The notes under the pieces were generated by a model. That model was not told where the DNA came from, ran no database searches, and was given only the letters and a program-made list of their open reading frames with translations. Positions 8,601 through 14,862 of a DNA stretch of 16,028 nt are shown here, piece after piece. The DNA is taken from positions 1 to 16,028 of the forward strand of contig JBHGBF010000144.1 in the NCBI GenBank assembly GCA_041946865.1, read 5' to 3'. Within the stretch, counting starts at the first letter, position 1; the number at the start of each line of letters is the position of its first letter. Position numbers and translations under genes: made by a program. The DNA comes from RPQK01 sp041946865 (lineage in GTDB: Bacteria; Acidobacteriota; UBA6911; RPQK01).

Positions 8601-8777
8601 GCCGTCATCGGCGGGCTGATCACCTCGACACTGCTCACGCTGATCATGGTCCCGGTGGTGTACACCTTCTTTGATGACTGGGGCCATCGCCTGCGTCGTT
8701 GGTGGCACAGCAACGTGCCAAAGGACATGGAGCTTGAGGAACCGGCGCCCGAGCCGGAGTTGGCGGCACGCCGGTAG
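5607..8777 (+). CDS. RND-family multidrug efflux permease (HAE1/AcrB type)
   Basis: At 1056 residues this is a full-length hydrophobe/amphiphile efflux-1 pump. The N-terminal membrane helix (about 13-33) is followed by the porter and docking loop containing DFFPQIDIPVINITTVYPG. A helix cluster follows from about residue 335, then a second large periplasmic loop and a second helix cluster from about residue 866. The proton-relay residues are intact: Asp400-Asp401 in GMLIDDAIVV and Lys934 in LVTKNAILLID, equivalent to AcrB Asp407, Asp408 and Lys940. It should export lipophilic compounds by proton antiport together with the adaptor and TolC-like channel encoded just upstream. The specific substrate cannot be inferred. 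The ATG at 5607 has a modest AGG site five bases upstream. The acidic, proline-rich tail (LEEPAPEPE) is ordinary for the family. It is the last gene of the operon. Confidence 0.96.
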   Translation: MLLSNLSVRQPVFATMMVISLVVLGIVSYGELSVDFFPQIDIPVINITTVYPGVGPETVETEVTRRIEEAVNPIGGIKHVDSISTEGLSSVTVEFQLEKNLNVALQEVQNKINTVRSLFPREVEEPVLQQLRIEDLPIMTIAVLSSEHDAKTLTTLAEKVLKRRLENVSGVGQVRLVGASRREVQVLLDRLQLQAYGLTYAQVMQSLQRENLDIPAGKLEQGARESLVKVAGRMKDPRDFANIIVTEKNGYPIRLSALGQIADGIEEQRSFALLDGKPALALEVQKQTGANTVDVADHIKETLAVLQGQMPPAVELRIVRDNSVFIVDSVEDVRTTLILGALLTVLVVFTFLNSWRSTVITGLTLPVAVISAFIIMKALGFTLNVMTLMGLSLAIGMLIDDAIVVRENIVRHMEHGKDHMSAAMEATTEIGLAVMATTFTILAVFVPVAFMGGIVGRFFYQFGMTVGFAVLVSLFVSFTLDPMLSSRWYDPAVETHNRRSWFARLLQKMNDSLNLLQKVLARTLGWSLRHRLIVLAVGFACIVLSFNLLGKIGSDFMPDFDREELQVSFKAPSGTTLAETAVIAQRIHQTLKRYPEVAYTVVTIGTGTSSVNQGSIYVKLTPKDTRERTDMELRKLMRLDFDRWPSLQTSVEEAEQMGDARPIQITVRGTDLDEITRISQLVVKNVERVPGAVDVDTSLDEPRPEVRVRLDRKAASDLGLDLGTVAATVRGLIAGEVVSQYQDEDGDAFDVRLRVRQEQRRLKDDLADIYVPVMDFGGAIAMMGDPNTATSVPLSQVAQLEESEAPSLIRRRDLMREVRVRASTQDRALGDVIADIKALNDKIQLPPGVSIGYTGQSEDLAETLYYMGRALVLAIVFIYAILASQFRSFFHPLAIMLSLPLSLLGVALALWGTNGTLNIMSEIGLIMLMGLVTKNAILLIDYANRQQREGETRTKALITAARVRLRPIIMTTTAMIFGMLPLAFEIGAGSEMRAPMARAVIGGLITSTLLTLIMVPVVYTFFDDWGHRLRRWWHSNVPKDMELEEPAPEPELAARR

Positions 8778-8803
8778 GCGAGAGGCACGCCGGAGATGTT
8801 CGG

Positions 8804-8820
8804 AGGCCCATCCTCCACCC
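8804..8820 (+). repeat. 17-bp direct repeat, left copy
   Basis: The sequence aggcccatcctccaccc is repeated exactly at 8949-8965. Together the copies bracket a 128-base segment containing a long inverted repeat, as a target-site duplication would. It may instead be the conserved edge of a repeat family. Confidence 0.7.
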
Positions 8821-8853
8821 CAGGTCGTCAGACGACCGGTGTTCCGCGGTCCG

Positions 8854-8942
8854 TTCGTAGTTCCGCCTTCAGGCGGGTACTTATAAACGTAGACCCTGCT
8901 AAGGCTTAGCCTGAAAAGCCCGCCTGAAGGCGGAACTACGAA
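8854..8942 (+). repeat. Inverted-repeat element with 24-bp perfect arms
   Basis: Bases 8854-8877 and 8919-8942 are exact reverse complements (24 of 24). Each arm itself contains a small palindrome (ccgcc-ttca-ggcgg), so the element can fold as one long hairpin or as two small ones. The 41-base centre includes a further hairpin, gctaag-g-cttagc (8899-8911). It lies in the gap between the convergent pump and peptidase genes, where folded RNA from either direction could act as a terminator or stabiliser. No T tract follows, so a classic intrinsic terminator is not supported. There is no transposase; it looks like a MITE or REP-type element. Confidence 0.8.
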
Positions 8943-8948
8943 GGGTGC

Positions 8949-8965
8949 AGGCCCATCCTCCACCC
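8949..8965 (+). repeat. 17-bp direct repeat, right copy
   Basis: This is the exact second copy of 8804-8820, starting seven bases after the inverted-repeat element ends. On the minus strand both copies begin spurious short reading frames starting MEDGP, which explains why those open frames share their first residues. Confidence 0.7.
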
Positions 8966-9024
8966 TTTTTCAACACCCTCGCTTGCAAAGCCGGCGTGCG
9001 ATGCGCTGCGTCGTACTCACGTCG

Positions 9025-11166
9025 TCAGTCCGTCCCCTTCCCTTCCTTCTCCTCCTTCTTCTCCTCACCCTTAAACACGTCGTTTCGCAGGAATTTTTGT
9101 GGATCCCAGGGCGCTTTGCCCCCGCCGAGCCAACGGTGGAACCAGTCGAGATGCACGTCGTAATAAAAAGCCATCTCGTACCAGCTCGGCCAGTGGCCGG
9201 CATTAGGAAAGACCACGAGCCGCGAGGGCACATTCTTCTTCTGGAGCGCGGTGAAAAACTCGAGGCTTTGGGTGTAAGGTACGCGGAAGTCAAGCTCGCC
9301 GGTTATCACCAGGGTCGGGGTCTTGAAGTTCTGCACATACTCGGACGGCGACCATTTCCGGTAGGCGTCTGAGTTCCAAGGTTGCCCGCACAGGTCCTTT
9401 TCCACAAACCAGAGCTCCTCGGTTGAGCCATACATGGCGGGCAGGTCATAAACACCCATCATGGAAGCAATCGCTTTGAACCGATCCGTATGGCCGGCAA
9501 ACCACATCATCATGTAGCCGCCGTAAGACCATCCCATGGCACCGATTCTCGACCGATCGACATAAGGGAGCGCCTCGAGCCCGTCAGTCACCTTCATCAG
9601 ATCCTGGAAGACTCGTCCGCCCCAGTCGCACGCAATGGCATTTACAAAGTCCTGCCCGTAACCGTTCGATCCGGTCGGATTGGCGAACGCCACGATATAG
9701 CCCTTGCCCGGATAAACCTGCCAGTCGCCCCGGTAGGAGTCGACCCACTGCTGTTGCGGTCCTCCGTGGACATTCAGTATCAGCGGGTACTTCTTGGACG
9801 GATCGAAGCCGTGCGGCTTGACGACGAATGTGTGGACCTGGTAGTTTCCCGCTCCCGGAAACCACATCTCCTCGGCCGGGCGGATATCAACTTCCTGGAC
9901 CAGCTCTTGGTTGAACCCAGTCAGCTGCTTGCGCCCGCTTCCATCCGCGCTCACTGAGAAGATCTCGGGTGGATCGGCGATCGCCCGTCGTGCGTAAACC
10001 AGCTTTTTCCCGTCAGCCGCCAACTCCCATCCGGTGATGGTCGCGTCGGTAAAAACTTGCGAGATGGCGGCTGATCCCGCATCGATTTTATACAGCGGAT
10101 TTCGACCCTGTACCTCGGCCTGAAAGAAAATCGTCCGGGAATCAGGTGACCAGGCGACTTCGTCAACCCAATTGTCAAAGCTCTTGTGATCGGTCAGGTA
10201 GCGGACCGACTTGGACTGACGATCGTAAAGCGCGATTCGAAAAAGGTCGGATTCATAGCCCGGGCTGGCCTGGCTTCTGTAAGCGATATAACGGCCGTCA
10301 GGCGAATAGAGGGGAGAGCCGTCCCAGCCGTCATTCGCATCGGTGATATTGACCGCGGATTTCTCGGTCAGCTCTCCTTCGATCGGCGTTATCCAGAGGT
10401 CGGCATTGGTCGTGGATGCCTGATCGGGCTCACGGTTGGAAACAAAACACAACTCCTTCGAGTCGGGGGAGAAGTCATAGCCTCGCTCGCCGCCCAGCGA
10501 AAAAATGGGGCTCACCCAGCGTCCGGGAGTCAAATCGCGAACCACCTCGCCGGTTGCTGCGTCAACCAGCAGGACGTGGTTCACCTTGCCGTCCGCCCAA
10601 CTGGTCCAATGCCGGTAGAGAAGGTCGTCCGCCATGTGGACCTTGAGCTTGCCTTTTTCCCATGTGGTCTTGATCTTCTCGTTACATTCGCTGTCCGCGC
10701 CACACTCAGGAAACACCTCAGACGCCGCTGCCAGCCACTTGCCGTCTGGAGACCAGGCCGGGTCGCCGACCCCCATCGGGAATTTAGTCAGCTGTTTCGC
10801 CTCGCCCCCGTCAACGCGCATCACATGAAGCTGTGGATTGCCCTCTACAGGACGAATGAAGACAAAACGGCGGCCGTCCGGCGCGAACACCGGCGACGTG
10901 TCCGAGTGCTGTCCGAAGGTCATTTGTCGCCGATTGGACCCGTCCGAATTCATCATCCAGATCTCGGACCAGCTCTTTCCTTTGGACAGATCGTAACGCT
11001 GGACCGCGAATACAACCGTGGTCCCGTCCGGACTGAGCGAGGGACTTCCGGGAAAGGCCGTGCGATAGTAATCCGCAATCTCGAAGGCCTTCTTGGCGGG
11101 TTGGGCCGTCAACAGCATGCCGCAGGCGGCCAGGAAAAAGGGCACACTTCTCAATAGGTGCTTCAT
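9025..11166 (-). CDS. Secreted S9-family peptidase (prolyl oligopeptidase / dipeptidyl peptidase type)
   Basis: The 713-residue precursor has an N-terminal signal peptide (about residues 1-21, ending LLTAQ), a beta-propeller of TolB/WD40-like blades carrying repeated SPDG or APDG motifs (about 40-430), and a C-terminal alpha/beta-hydrolase domain. The catalytic triad is visible: Ser547 in GWSYGGYM, Asp626 in GELDFRVP and His658 in NAGHWPSW. Such enzymes cleave short peptides, often after proline or from blocked N-termini, and this one probably acts in the periplasm. The architecture fits the S9B/S9C group. An odd feature is the charged C-terminal tail of Lys, Glu and Gly after residue about 698. 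The ATG at 11166 follows a TAAACT box by six bases without a Shine-Dalgarno sequence. It is convergent with the efflux operon and is probably a single-gene unit. Confidence 0.94.
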   Translation of the reverse strand: MKHLLRSVPFFLAACGMLLTAQPAKKAFEIADYYRTAFPGSPSLSPDGTTVVFAVQRYDLSKGKSWSEIWMMNSDGSNRRQMTFGQHSDTSPVFAPDGRRFVFIRPVEGNPQLHVMRVDGGEAKQLTKFPMGVGDPAWSPDGKWLAAASEVFPECGADSECNEKIKTTWEKGKLKVHMADDLLYRHWTSWADGKVNHVLLVDAATGEVVRDLTPGRWVSPIFSLGGERGYDFSPDSKELCFVSNREPDQASTTNADLWITPIEGELTEKSAVNITDANDGWDGSPLYSPDGRYIAYRSQASPGYESDLFRIALYDRQSKSVRYLTDHKSFDNWVDEVAWSPDSRTIFFQAEVQGRNPLYKIDAGSAAISQVFTDATITGWELAADGKKLVYARRAIADPPEIFSVSADGSGRKQLTGFNQELVQEVDIRPAEEMWFPGAGNYQVHTFVVKPHGFDPSKKYPLILNVHGGPQQQWVDSYRGDWQVYPGKGYIVAFANPTGSNGYGQDFVNAIACDWGGRVFQDLMKVTDGLEALPYVDRSRIGAMGWSYGGYMMMWFAGHTDRFKAIASMMGVYDLPAMYGSTEELWFVEKDLCGQPWNSDAYRKWSPSEYVQNFKTPTLVITGELDFRVPYTQSLEFFTALQKKNVPSRLVVFPNAGHWPSWYEMAFYYDVHLDWFHRWLGGGKAPWDPQKFLRNDVFKGEEKKEEKEGKGTD

Positions 11167-11172
11167 TTGCTG

Positions 11173-11178
11173 AGTTTA
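11173..11178 (-). promoter_or_regulatory. Candidate -10 box (TAAACT) for a leaderless peptidase gene
   Basis: On the minus strand TAAACT ends six bases before the ATG at 11166. No Shine-Dalgarno sequence lies in between. The spacing equals that at 164-169 and 11462-11467. Confidence 0.45.
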
Positions 11179-11218
11179 GCATTCCCGGGGAGCGCCGGCA
11201 TCCCGCTGGGCATCAGCA

Positions 11219-11273
11219 AACAGAGCCGCAAGCCCAGCGCTTTCCAGCGGAGCGCGTCGGATGCGTGCAGTGA
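11219..11273 (-). repeat. Dispersed palindromic repeat, copy C (short version)
   Basis: This copy shares the ends of copies A and B but lacks about 16 bases of the inner hairpin, leaving a simple gcgct/agcgc-type stem (slightly decayed here). It faces copy D at 11324-11378, forming an imperfect inverted pair of about 55 bases per arm with a 50-base centre. It lies in the gap between the divergent peptidase and acyltransferase genes. Confidence 0.75.
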
Positions 11274-11323
11274 TCAGAAATCATTAAGCTGGGCCGACGA
11301 AGCTTTCTTGTCGAAGGCGTGGT

Positions 11324-11378
11324 GATTGCACGCACCCGACGCGCTCCGCTGAAAAGCGCTGCGCTTGCGGCTCTGTGG
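11324..11378 (+). repeat. Dispersed palindromic repeat, copy D (short version)
   Basis: It carries the core gcgctccgctgaaaagcgct with an intact gcgct/agcgc stem, and is the inverted partner of copy C. The end of the repeat is duplicated in tandem: cgcttgcggctctgt occurs at 11362-11376 and again at 11384-11398 (22-base period), a sign of slippage or of a second partial insertion. Confidence 0.78.
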
Positions 11379-11461
11379 GATCTCGCTTGCGGCTCTGTTT
11401 GGTAATGCCGGACCCGGATAGCGTTGTTCGCATCTCGCCCTGCGCCCCAGTTTGTGGTATC

Positions 11462-11467
11462 TACTCT
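11462..11467 (+). promoter_or_regulatory. Candidate -10 box (TACTCT) for a leaderless acyltransferase gene
   Basis: TACTCT ends six bases before the ATG at 11474, and no Shine-Dalgarno sequence lies between. No good -35 was found. The box supports 11474, rather than an upstream in-frame codon, as the start. Confidence 0.4.
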
Positions 11468-11473
11468 GCTGAG

Positions 11474-12556
11474 ATGAAACAAGATCGACTGGTTTCCCTG
11501 GATGCCTTCCGCGGGTTCACGATTGCCGGGATGATCCTGGTGAACAATCCCGGCACCTCGTCGGCCGTGTATCCTCCGCTGCGGCACGCTCAATGGCATG
11601 GCTGGACTCCGACCGACCTGGTCTTTCCCTTCTTCCTGTTCATCATGGGCGTCTCGATGAACCTGTCGTTGGCCCGAAGGCAGAACTCCACGCGCACCGG
11701 AATTTACTTCAAGATCCTGCGCCGGGCGCTGATCATCTTCGCCCTCGGGATACTGCTCAATGCCTTTCCTGATTTCGACTTAGGGACTCTGCGCATCGCC
11801 GGGGTGTTGCAGCGGATTGCGGTCGTCTACCTGATCGCTTCGCTCATTGCCATCCATGTCCGGATCAAGACGGAAGCGATAACGGTCGCAGCGCTGCTGG
11901 TGGCCTACTGGCTGCTCATGCGGTTCGTCCCCGTCCCGGGCTACGGCGCCGGGAATCTCACTCCGGAAGGAAACCTCGCGACTTATCTGGACAGCCTGCT
12001 GCTTCCCGGGCGCCTGTACCGGCAGACCTGGGACCCGGAGGGGATCCTGAGCACCATTCCTGCGGTTGCCACCGGGCTTCTGGGGCACCTGACCGGATAT
12101 CTCATCCGTTCCAACCTGGACAAATTGCGAATTGCCGGATGGTTGTTCGTACTCGGCTGGTTCGGGATGCTCGCCGGCTGGATCTGGGGCATCTGGTTTC
12201 CCATTAACAAGAACCTCTGGACCAGCTCGTACGTTCTCTTCACGGCCGGCGCGGCGCTCGAGTTCCTCGGCGTCTGTTACTGGCTGATCGATGTCTGCGG
12301 CTGGAAGAAGTGGGCACACCCTGCCGTGGTTTTCGGGATGAATGCAATTCTGGTCTATGTTCTCTCCGGAATCGCCGGTGATTTGACGAACGTCAGGGTG
12401 GGCGGCCAGACGCTCAAGGAGTGGATCGTCGCACACCTGTTCGCCTGGTGGGCTTTGCCGATTAACGCCTCACTGCTCTTCGCGATTCTGTACGTGGCGC
12501 TGTGGTGGCTGGTCATGGACCTGTTCTATCGCCGCAGAATCTTCATAAAGATTTAG
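11474..12556 (+). CDS. HGSNAT-like membrane acyltransferase (DUF5009 type)
   Basis: This 360-residue polytopic membrane protein resembles bacterial relatives of heparan-alpha-glucosaminide N-acetyltransferase (HGSNAT). The N-terminus has the family signature RLVSLDAFRGFTIAGMILVNNPG, and then HAQWHGWTPTDLVFPFFLFIMG with His38 and His42, which belong to the conserved loop where HGSNAT carries its catalytic His. About nine or ten hydrophobic segments follow. Relatives are thought to move acetyl groups from cytosolic acetyl-CoA to a sugar or envelope polymer across the inner membrane; the acceptor is unknown here. An upstream in-frame start at 11375 would translate part of repeat copy D, so the ATG at 11474 is preferred. 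It lies 34 bases before the DUF362 gene, but that gene has its own promoter-like box. Confidence 0.9.
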   Translation: MKQDRLVSLDAFRGFTIAGMILVNNPGTSSAVYPPLRHAQWHGWTPTDLVFPFFLFIMGVSMNLSLARRQNSTRTGIYFKILRRALIIFALGILLNAFPDFDLGTLRIAGVLQRIAVVYLIASLIAIHVRIKTEAITVAALLVAYWLLMRFVPVPGYGAGNLTPEGNLATYLDSLLLPGRLYRQTWDPEGILSTIPAVATGLLGHLTGYLIRSNLDKLRIAGWLFVLGWFGMLAGWIWGIWFPINKNLWTSSYVLFTAGAALEFLGVCYWLIDVCGWKKWAHPAVVFGMNAILVYVLSGIAGDLTNVRVGGQTLKEWIVAHLFAWWALPINASLLFAILYVALWWLVMDLFYRRRIFIKI

Positions 12557-12577
12557 GCCGGGGTCCGGCTAAACAAG

Positions 12578-12583
12578 TAAACT
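12578..12583 (+). promoter_or_regulatory. Candidate -10 box (TAAACT) for the DUF362 gene
   Basis: TAAACT ends seven bases before the ATG at 12591, and no Shine-Dalgarno sequence is present. A small GC hairpin (gccgg-ggt-ccggc, 12557-12569) lies just upstream, right after the acyltransferase stop. It could end the upstream transcript or mark a binding site. A separate promoter for the DUF362 gene is therefore likely. Confidence 0.4.
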
Positions 12584-12590
12584 ACGCTCC

Positions 12591-13805
12591 ATGAAGAGTC
12601 AGAAATACCGCCCCTCAGACTGCCGGCCGGGTCTTGACCGCCGCGATTTCGTTCGCTTTGCCGCCGGCGCTTGCGCCGCGGGCTCCTCCCTGGTCCTCGG
12701 CGTCCCGCTTTTCGGACAAGGGCAGCCGCGGCCCCCGGAACCCGAAACCAATATCGCGGATTTTCTGAAAACGCCCAGAACGAAGCACTCGCTCCCCGGC
12801 CCTTTCCCGGGGAAAGTCGTCGAGATTAAGGAGCCGGCCTGCCTCGTTCACGACAAGTTCGACCAGGCCGTCATCAACAGGATGGTCGAGAAGGGCATCA
12901 CCACCTTGACCGGCATGGATCTGACAAAGAGTTTCCGGATGTTTTTCGACAAGGATGACGTGGTCGGATTGAAAGTCAATCCGGTGGGACCACCACTCAT
13001 CAACACGCGGCCCGAGCTGATCGAAGCCGTGATCCAGTGGTTGTCGGGCAACGGCATCCCGAAGAAGAACATCGTCATCTGGGACCGGTTTGATTACATG
13101 CTAAGGGACGCGGGCTATACGGCCGAGCGATTCCCCGGTGTCCAAATCGAGGGTCTGCAGACGATGGACGAATCGGAGAACGGGACCAGATGGAGGGATG
13201 CGTCGGGGAAGCACGTGAGTACCGACAACTTCGACCTGAACGTCTACTACTTCGCGAAGGGAATCCTCGGCAAAGGCGTCAGGGGCTACAAGGATGATAC
13301 GTTCTACCTGAACCAGCACGTGTTCGCGGGCGAATACTCGTATTTTGGCAAGCTGGTGACACAAAAGCTGACGAAGATCGTCAACCTGGCCGCCTACAAG
13401 AACACCGGCAACGGGATCTCCATGGCGACCAAGAACCTGGGTTACGGGGCCTTGTGCAATACAGGCCGCCTGCACACCCCGCTGTTTTTCAAAGTCTGCA
13501 CCGAGGTGCTCGCCGCTCCCGTAATCCGTGATCGCCTGGTATTGAATATCACCGACGGCTTGCGGGGCCAGTACGAAGACGGACCTGGCCTGAATGCGCA
13601 ATTCGTCTATCCGAATCACTCACTGCTCTTCGCCACCGATCCTTTCGCACTCGACATGATCTGTCACCGGCAGCTCGTCGCCAGGCGCAAAGCGGCCGGG
13701 ATCAAGGTCAACGAACATCCTATCTACACAGATTATCTGCGCTACGCTGAAAAGCTCGGCCTGGGCATCAGCGACCCGGCCAGGATCAAGTACGAGCTGC
13801 TTTGA
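12591..13805 (+). CDS. Tat-exported DUF362-domain protein
   Basis: The 404-residue protein begins with a Tat-type leader: Arg17-Arg18-Asp-Phe-Val followed by an Ala/Gly-rich hydrophobic segment ending near LFGQG. Export of a folded, possibly cofactor-bearing protein is therefore expected. The rest matches the DUF362 pattern: VVGLKVNPVGPPLINTRPEL (about residues 124-143), a central NLAAYKNTGNGISMATKNL block and a late DPFALDMICHRQL block. DUF362 has no established reaction. Some relatives carry 4Fe-4S ferredoxin cysteines, but this one has no CxxCxxC motif. It is followed after 16 bases by the DUF6599-like gene, probably as a two-gene unit. The domain assignment is fairly secure; function is unknown. 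Confidence 0.87.
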   Translation: MKSQKYRPSDCRPGLDRRDFVRFAAGACAAGSSLVLGVPLFGQGQPRPPEPETNIADFLKTPRTKHSLPGPFPGKVVEIKEPACLVHDKFDQAVINRMVEKGITTLTGMDLTKSFRMFFDKDDVVGLKVNPVGPPLINTRPELIEAVIQWLSGNGIPKKNIVIWDRFDYMLRDAGYTAERFPGVQIEGLQTMDESENGTRWRDASGKHVSTDNFDLNVYYFAKGILGKGVRGYKDDTFYLNQHVFAGEYSYFGKLVTQKLTKIVNLAAYKNTGNGISMATKNLGYGALCNTGRLHTPLFFKVCTEVLAAPVIRDRLVLNITDGLRGQYEDGPGLNAQFVYPNHSLLFATDPFALDMICHRQLVARRKAAGIKVNEHPIYTDYLRYAEKLGLGISDPARIKYELL

Positions 13806-13821
13806 CGGACGAGAATTCGCT

Positions 13822-14664
13822 ATGCTTTCCATCCCGCTTCTCGTTTCACTGCTGGCTGCCGCTCCCACCACGCGCGACCTTCTTCCGCCCGATGGGTTTC
13901 TCGGGAAATGGCAGAAATCAGGCGTCGCGAGGGTTTTTCGCGGGGCTGATCTTTACGGGCATATCAACGGCGGCTCCGAGCTGTTCCTCGAATTCGGATT
14001 CGAGGAACTCGTGGTTCAAGACTACAAGAGCGGGGCGGATGAGCTTTCCCTCGAGCTTTACCGGATGACCGATCCGGTGGCCGCCACCGGGATTTATCTG
14101 ATGAAGGCCGGTGCTGAGTCCTCCGGCCGACTCTCCTTCGCGCACACTTTCAGTCCCTACCAGTTGCTGTTCGCCCGAGACCGGTATCTCATCATTCTGA
14201 ACAATCTGGACGGGAAGCAGGAGATGGAGCCCGAGATGATCGAGCTGGCGCGCCACCTTGCAGGCCGCCTGCCTGAACAGCCCGGCCCGACGCCGGTCCC
14301 GGCGCTTTCCTCACACGGCCTGCTTCCCGGCACGACGCGGTTCATTCGCGGTTCTTACGCCCTCCAATCTGTCTTCACGCTCGGCGCCGGCAACATTCTC
14401 TCTTTGTCTCCCGGCCAGACGGCCGTTTCCGGCGACTATGAGGTGGCCGGGAAGAAGTGGACACTGATCCTCTCGGACTATCCCACACCGGCGCTGGCAC
14501 GCGGGGCCTTTGACTACCTGGTCGGACACCTCGACCCGTATCTGAAGCCAATCGGCCGGGGGAACGGTCGCCTGGTTTTTGAGGACTACAACTCCGAATA
14601 CGGCCTGGTCGCCCTCTCCGGTTCACGCCTGGAAATCACGGTCCACCTGAAGCAGAAACCGTGA
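13822..14664 (+). CDS. Secreted protein of unknown function, DUF6599-like
   Basis: This 280-residue protein has a short, weakly basic N-terminal signal-like segment (about residues 1-15, ending LLAAAP), so it is probably exported. It is followed by LLPPDGFLGKWQKSG, then RVFRGADLYGHINGGSELFLEFGFEEL, and a block of alternating beta strands including LELYRMTDPVAATGIYL. I associate this pattern with DUF6599, from memory and not from a search. No catalytic motif or metal site is apparent. The ATG at 13822 lies 16 bases after the DUF362 stop, with a weak GAGA site. Co-transcription with the Tat-exported DUF362 gene suggests a shared extracytoplasmic role. Confidence 0.78.
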   Translation: MLSIPLLVSLLAAAPTTRDLLPPDGFLGKWQKSGVARVFRGADLYGHINGGSELFLEFGFEELVVQDYKSGADELSLELYRMTDPVAATGIYLMKAGAESSGRLSFAHTFSPYQLLFARDRYLIILNNLDGKQEMEPEMIELARHLAGRLPEQPGPTPVPALSSHGLLPGTTRFIRGSYALQSVFTLGAGNILSLSPGQTAVSGDYEVAGKKWTLILSDYPTPALARGAFDYLVGHLDPYLKPIGRGNGRLVFEDYNSEYGLVALSGSRLEITVHLKQKP

Positions 14665-14862
14665 AGGAGCTGGGGCTCAGGCTACTCCCCGCAAACCCGC
14701 AAGCCGAGGGTAAATTTGTTCTTGCACGCTCAGCCCGTGTTCTGCCCCCCGCGCGCCACGCGCTGTCATTCGGAACAAATCAACCCTGCCCGCAAGCCTA
14801 AATCTCCTTGCGTCTGTGGCGAATTCCGGGCAATATCACTGTGTTTTGGCGAGGAGGACCAG
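14665..14862. other. Intergenic region before cheY-cheC
   Basis: About 200 bases separate the DUF6599-like stop from the response-regulator start. An open frame reaching back to 14716 lacks any receiver homology before 14863 and is not taken as coding. A weak promoter-like pair, TTGCGT (14808-14813) and CAATAT (14831-14836) with spacing 17, would place a start near 14843. No terminator or repeat was found. Confidence 0.4.
14851..14857 (+). promoter_or_regulatory. Strong ribosome-binding site that fixes the cheY start
   Basis: GAGGAGG lies five bases before the ATG at 14863, the best Shine-Dalgarno sequence in the window. It rules out the upstream in-frame start at 14716. Confidence 0.7.

Noticed and set aside
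8574..8963. Minus-strand frame starting MEDGP with VVPPSGG and PPEGGTT strings
   Set aside because: It is a translation of the inverted-repeat element and of the 17-bp direct repeat. A second frame (8429-8818) starts with the same residues for the same reason. Both are artefacts of the repeat.
10186..11157. Open frame of 323 codons antisense to the S9 peptidase
   Set aside because: No domain, signal peptide or ribosome-binding site; the opposite frame has a complete peptidase with its triad.
11375..11473. Upstream start for the acyltransferase
   Set aside because: It lies in repeat copy D and its duplicated end; the conserved family N-terminus begins right after 11474.
14716..14862. N-terminal extension of the CheY-like protein
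   Set aside because: No receiver homology; a strong GAGGAGG site places the start at 14863.
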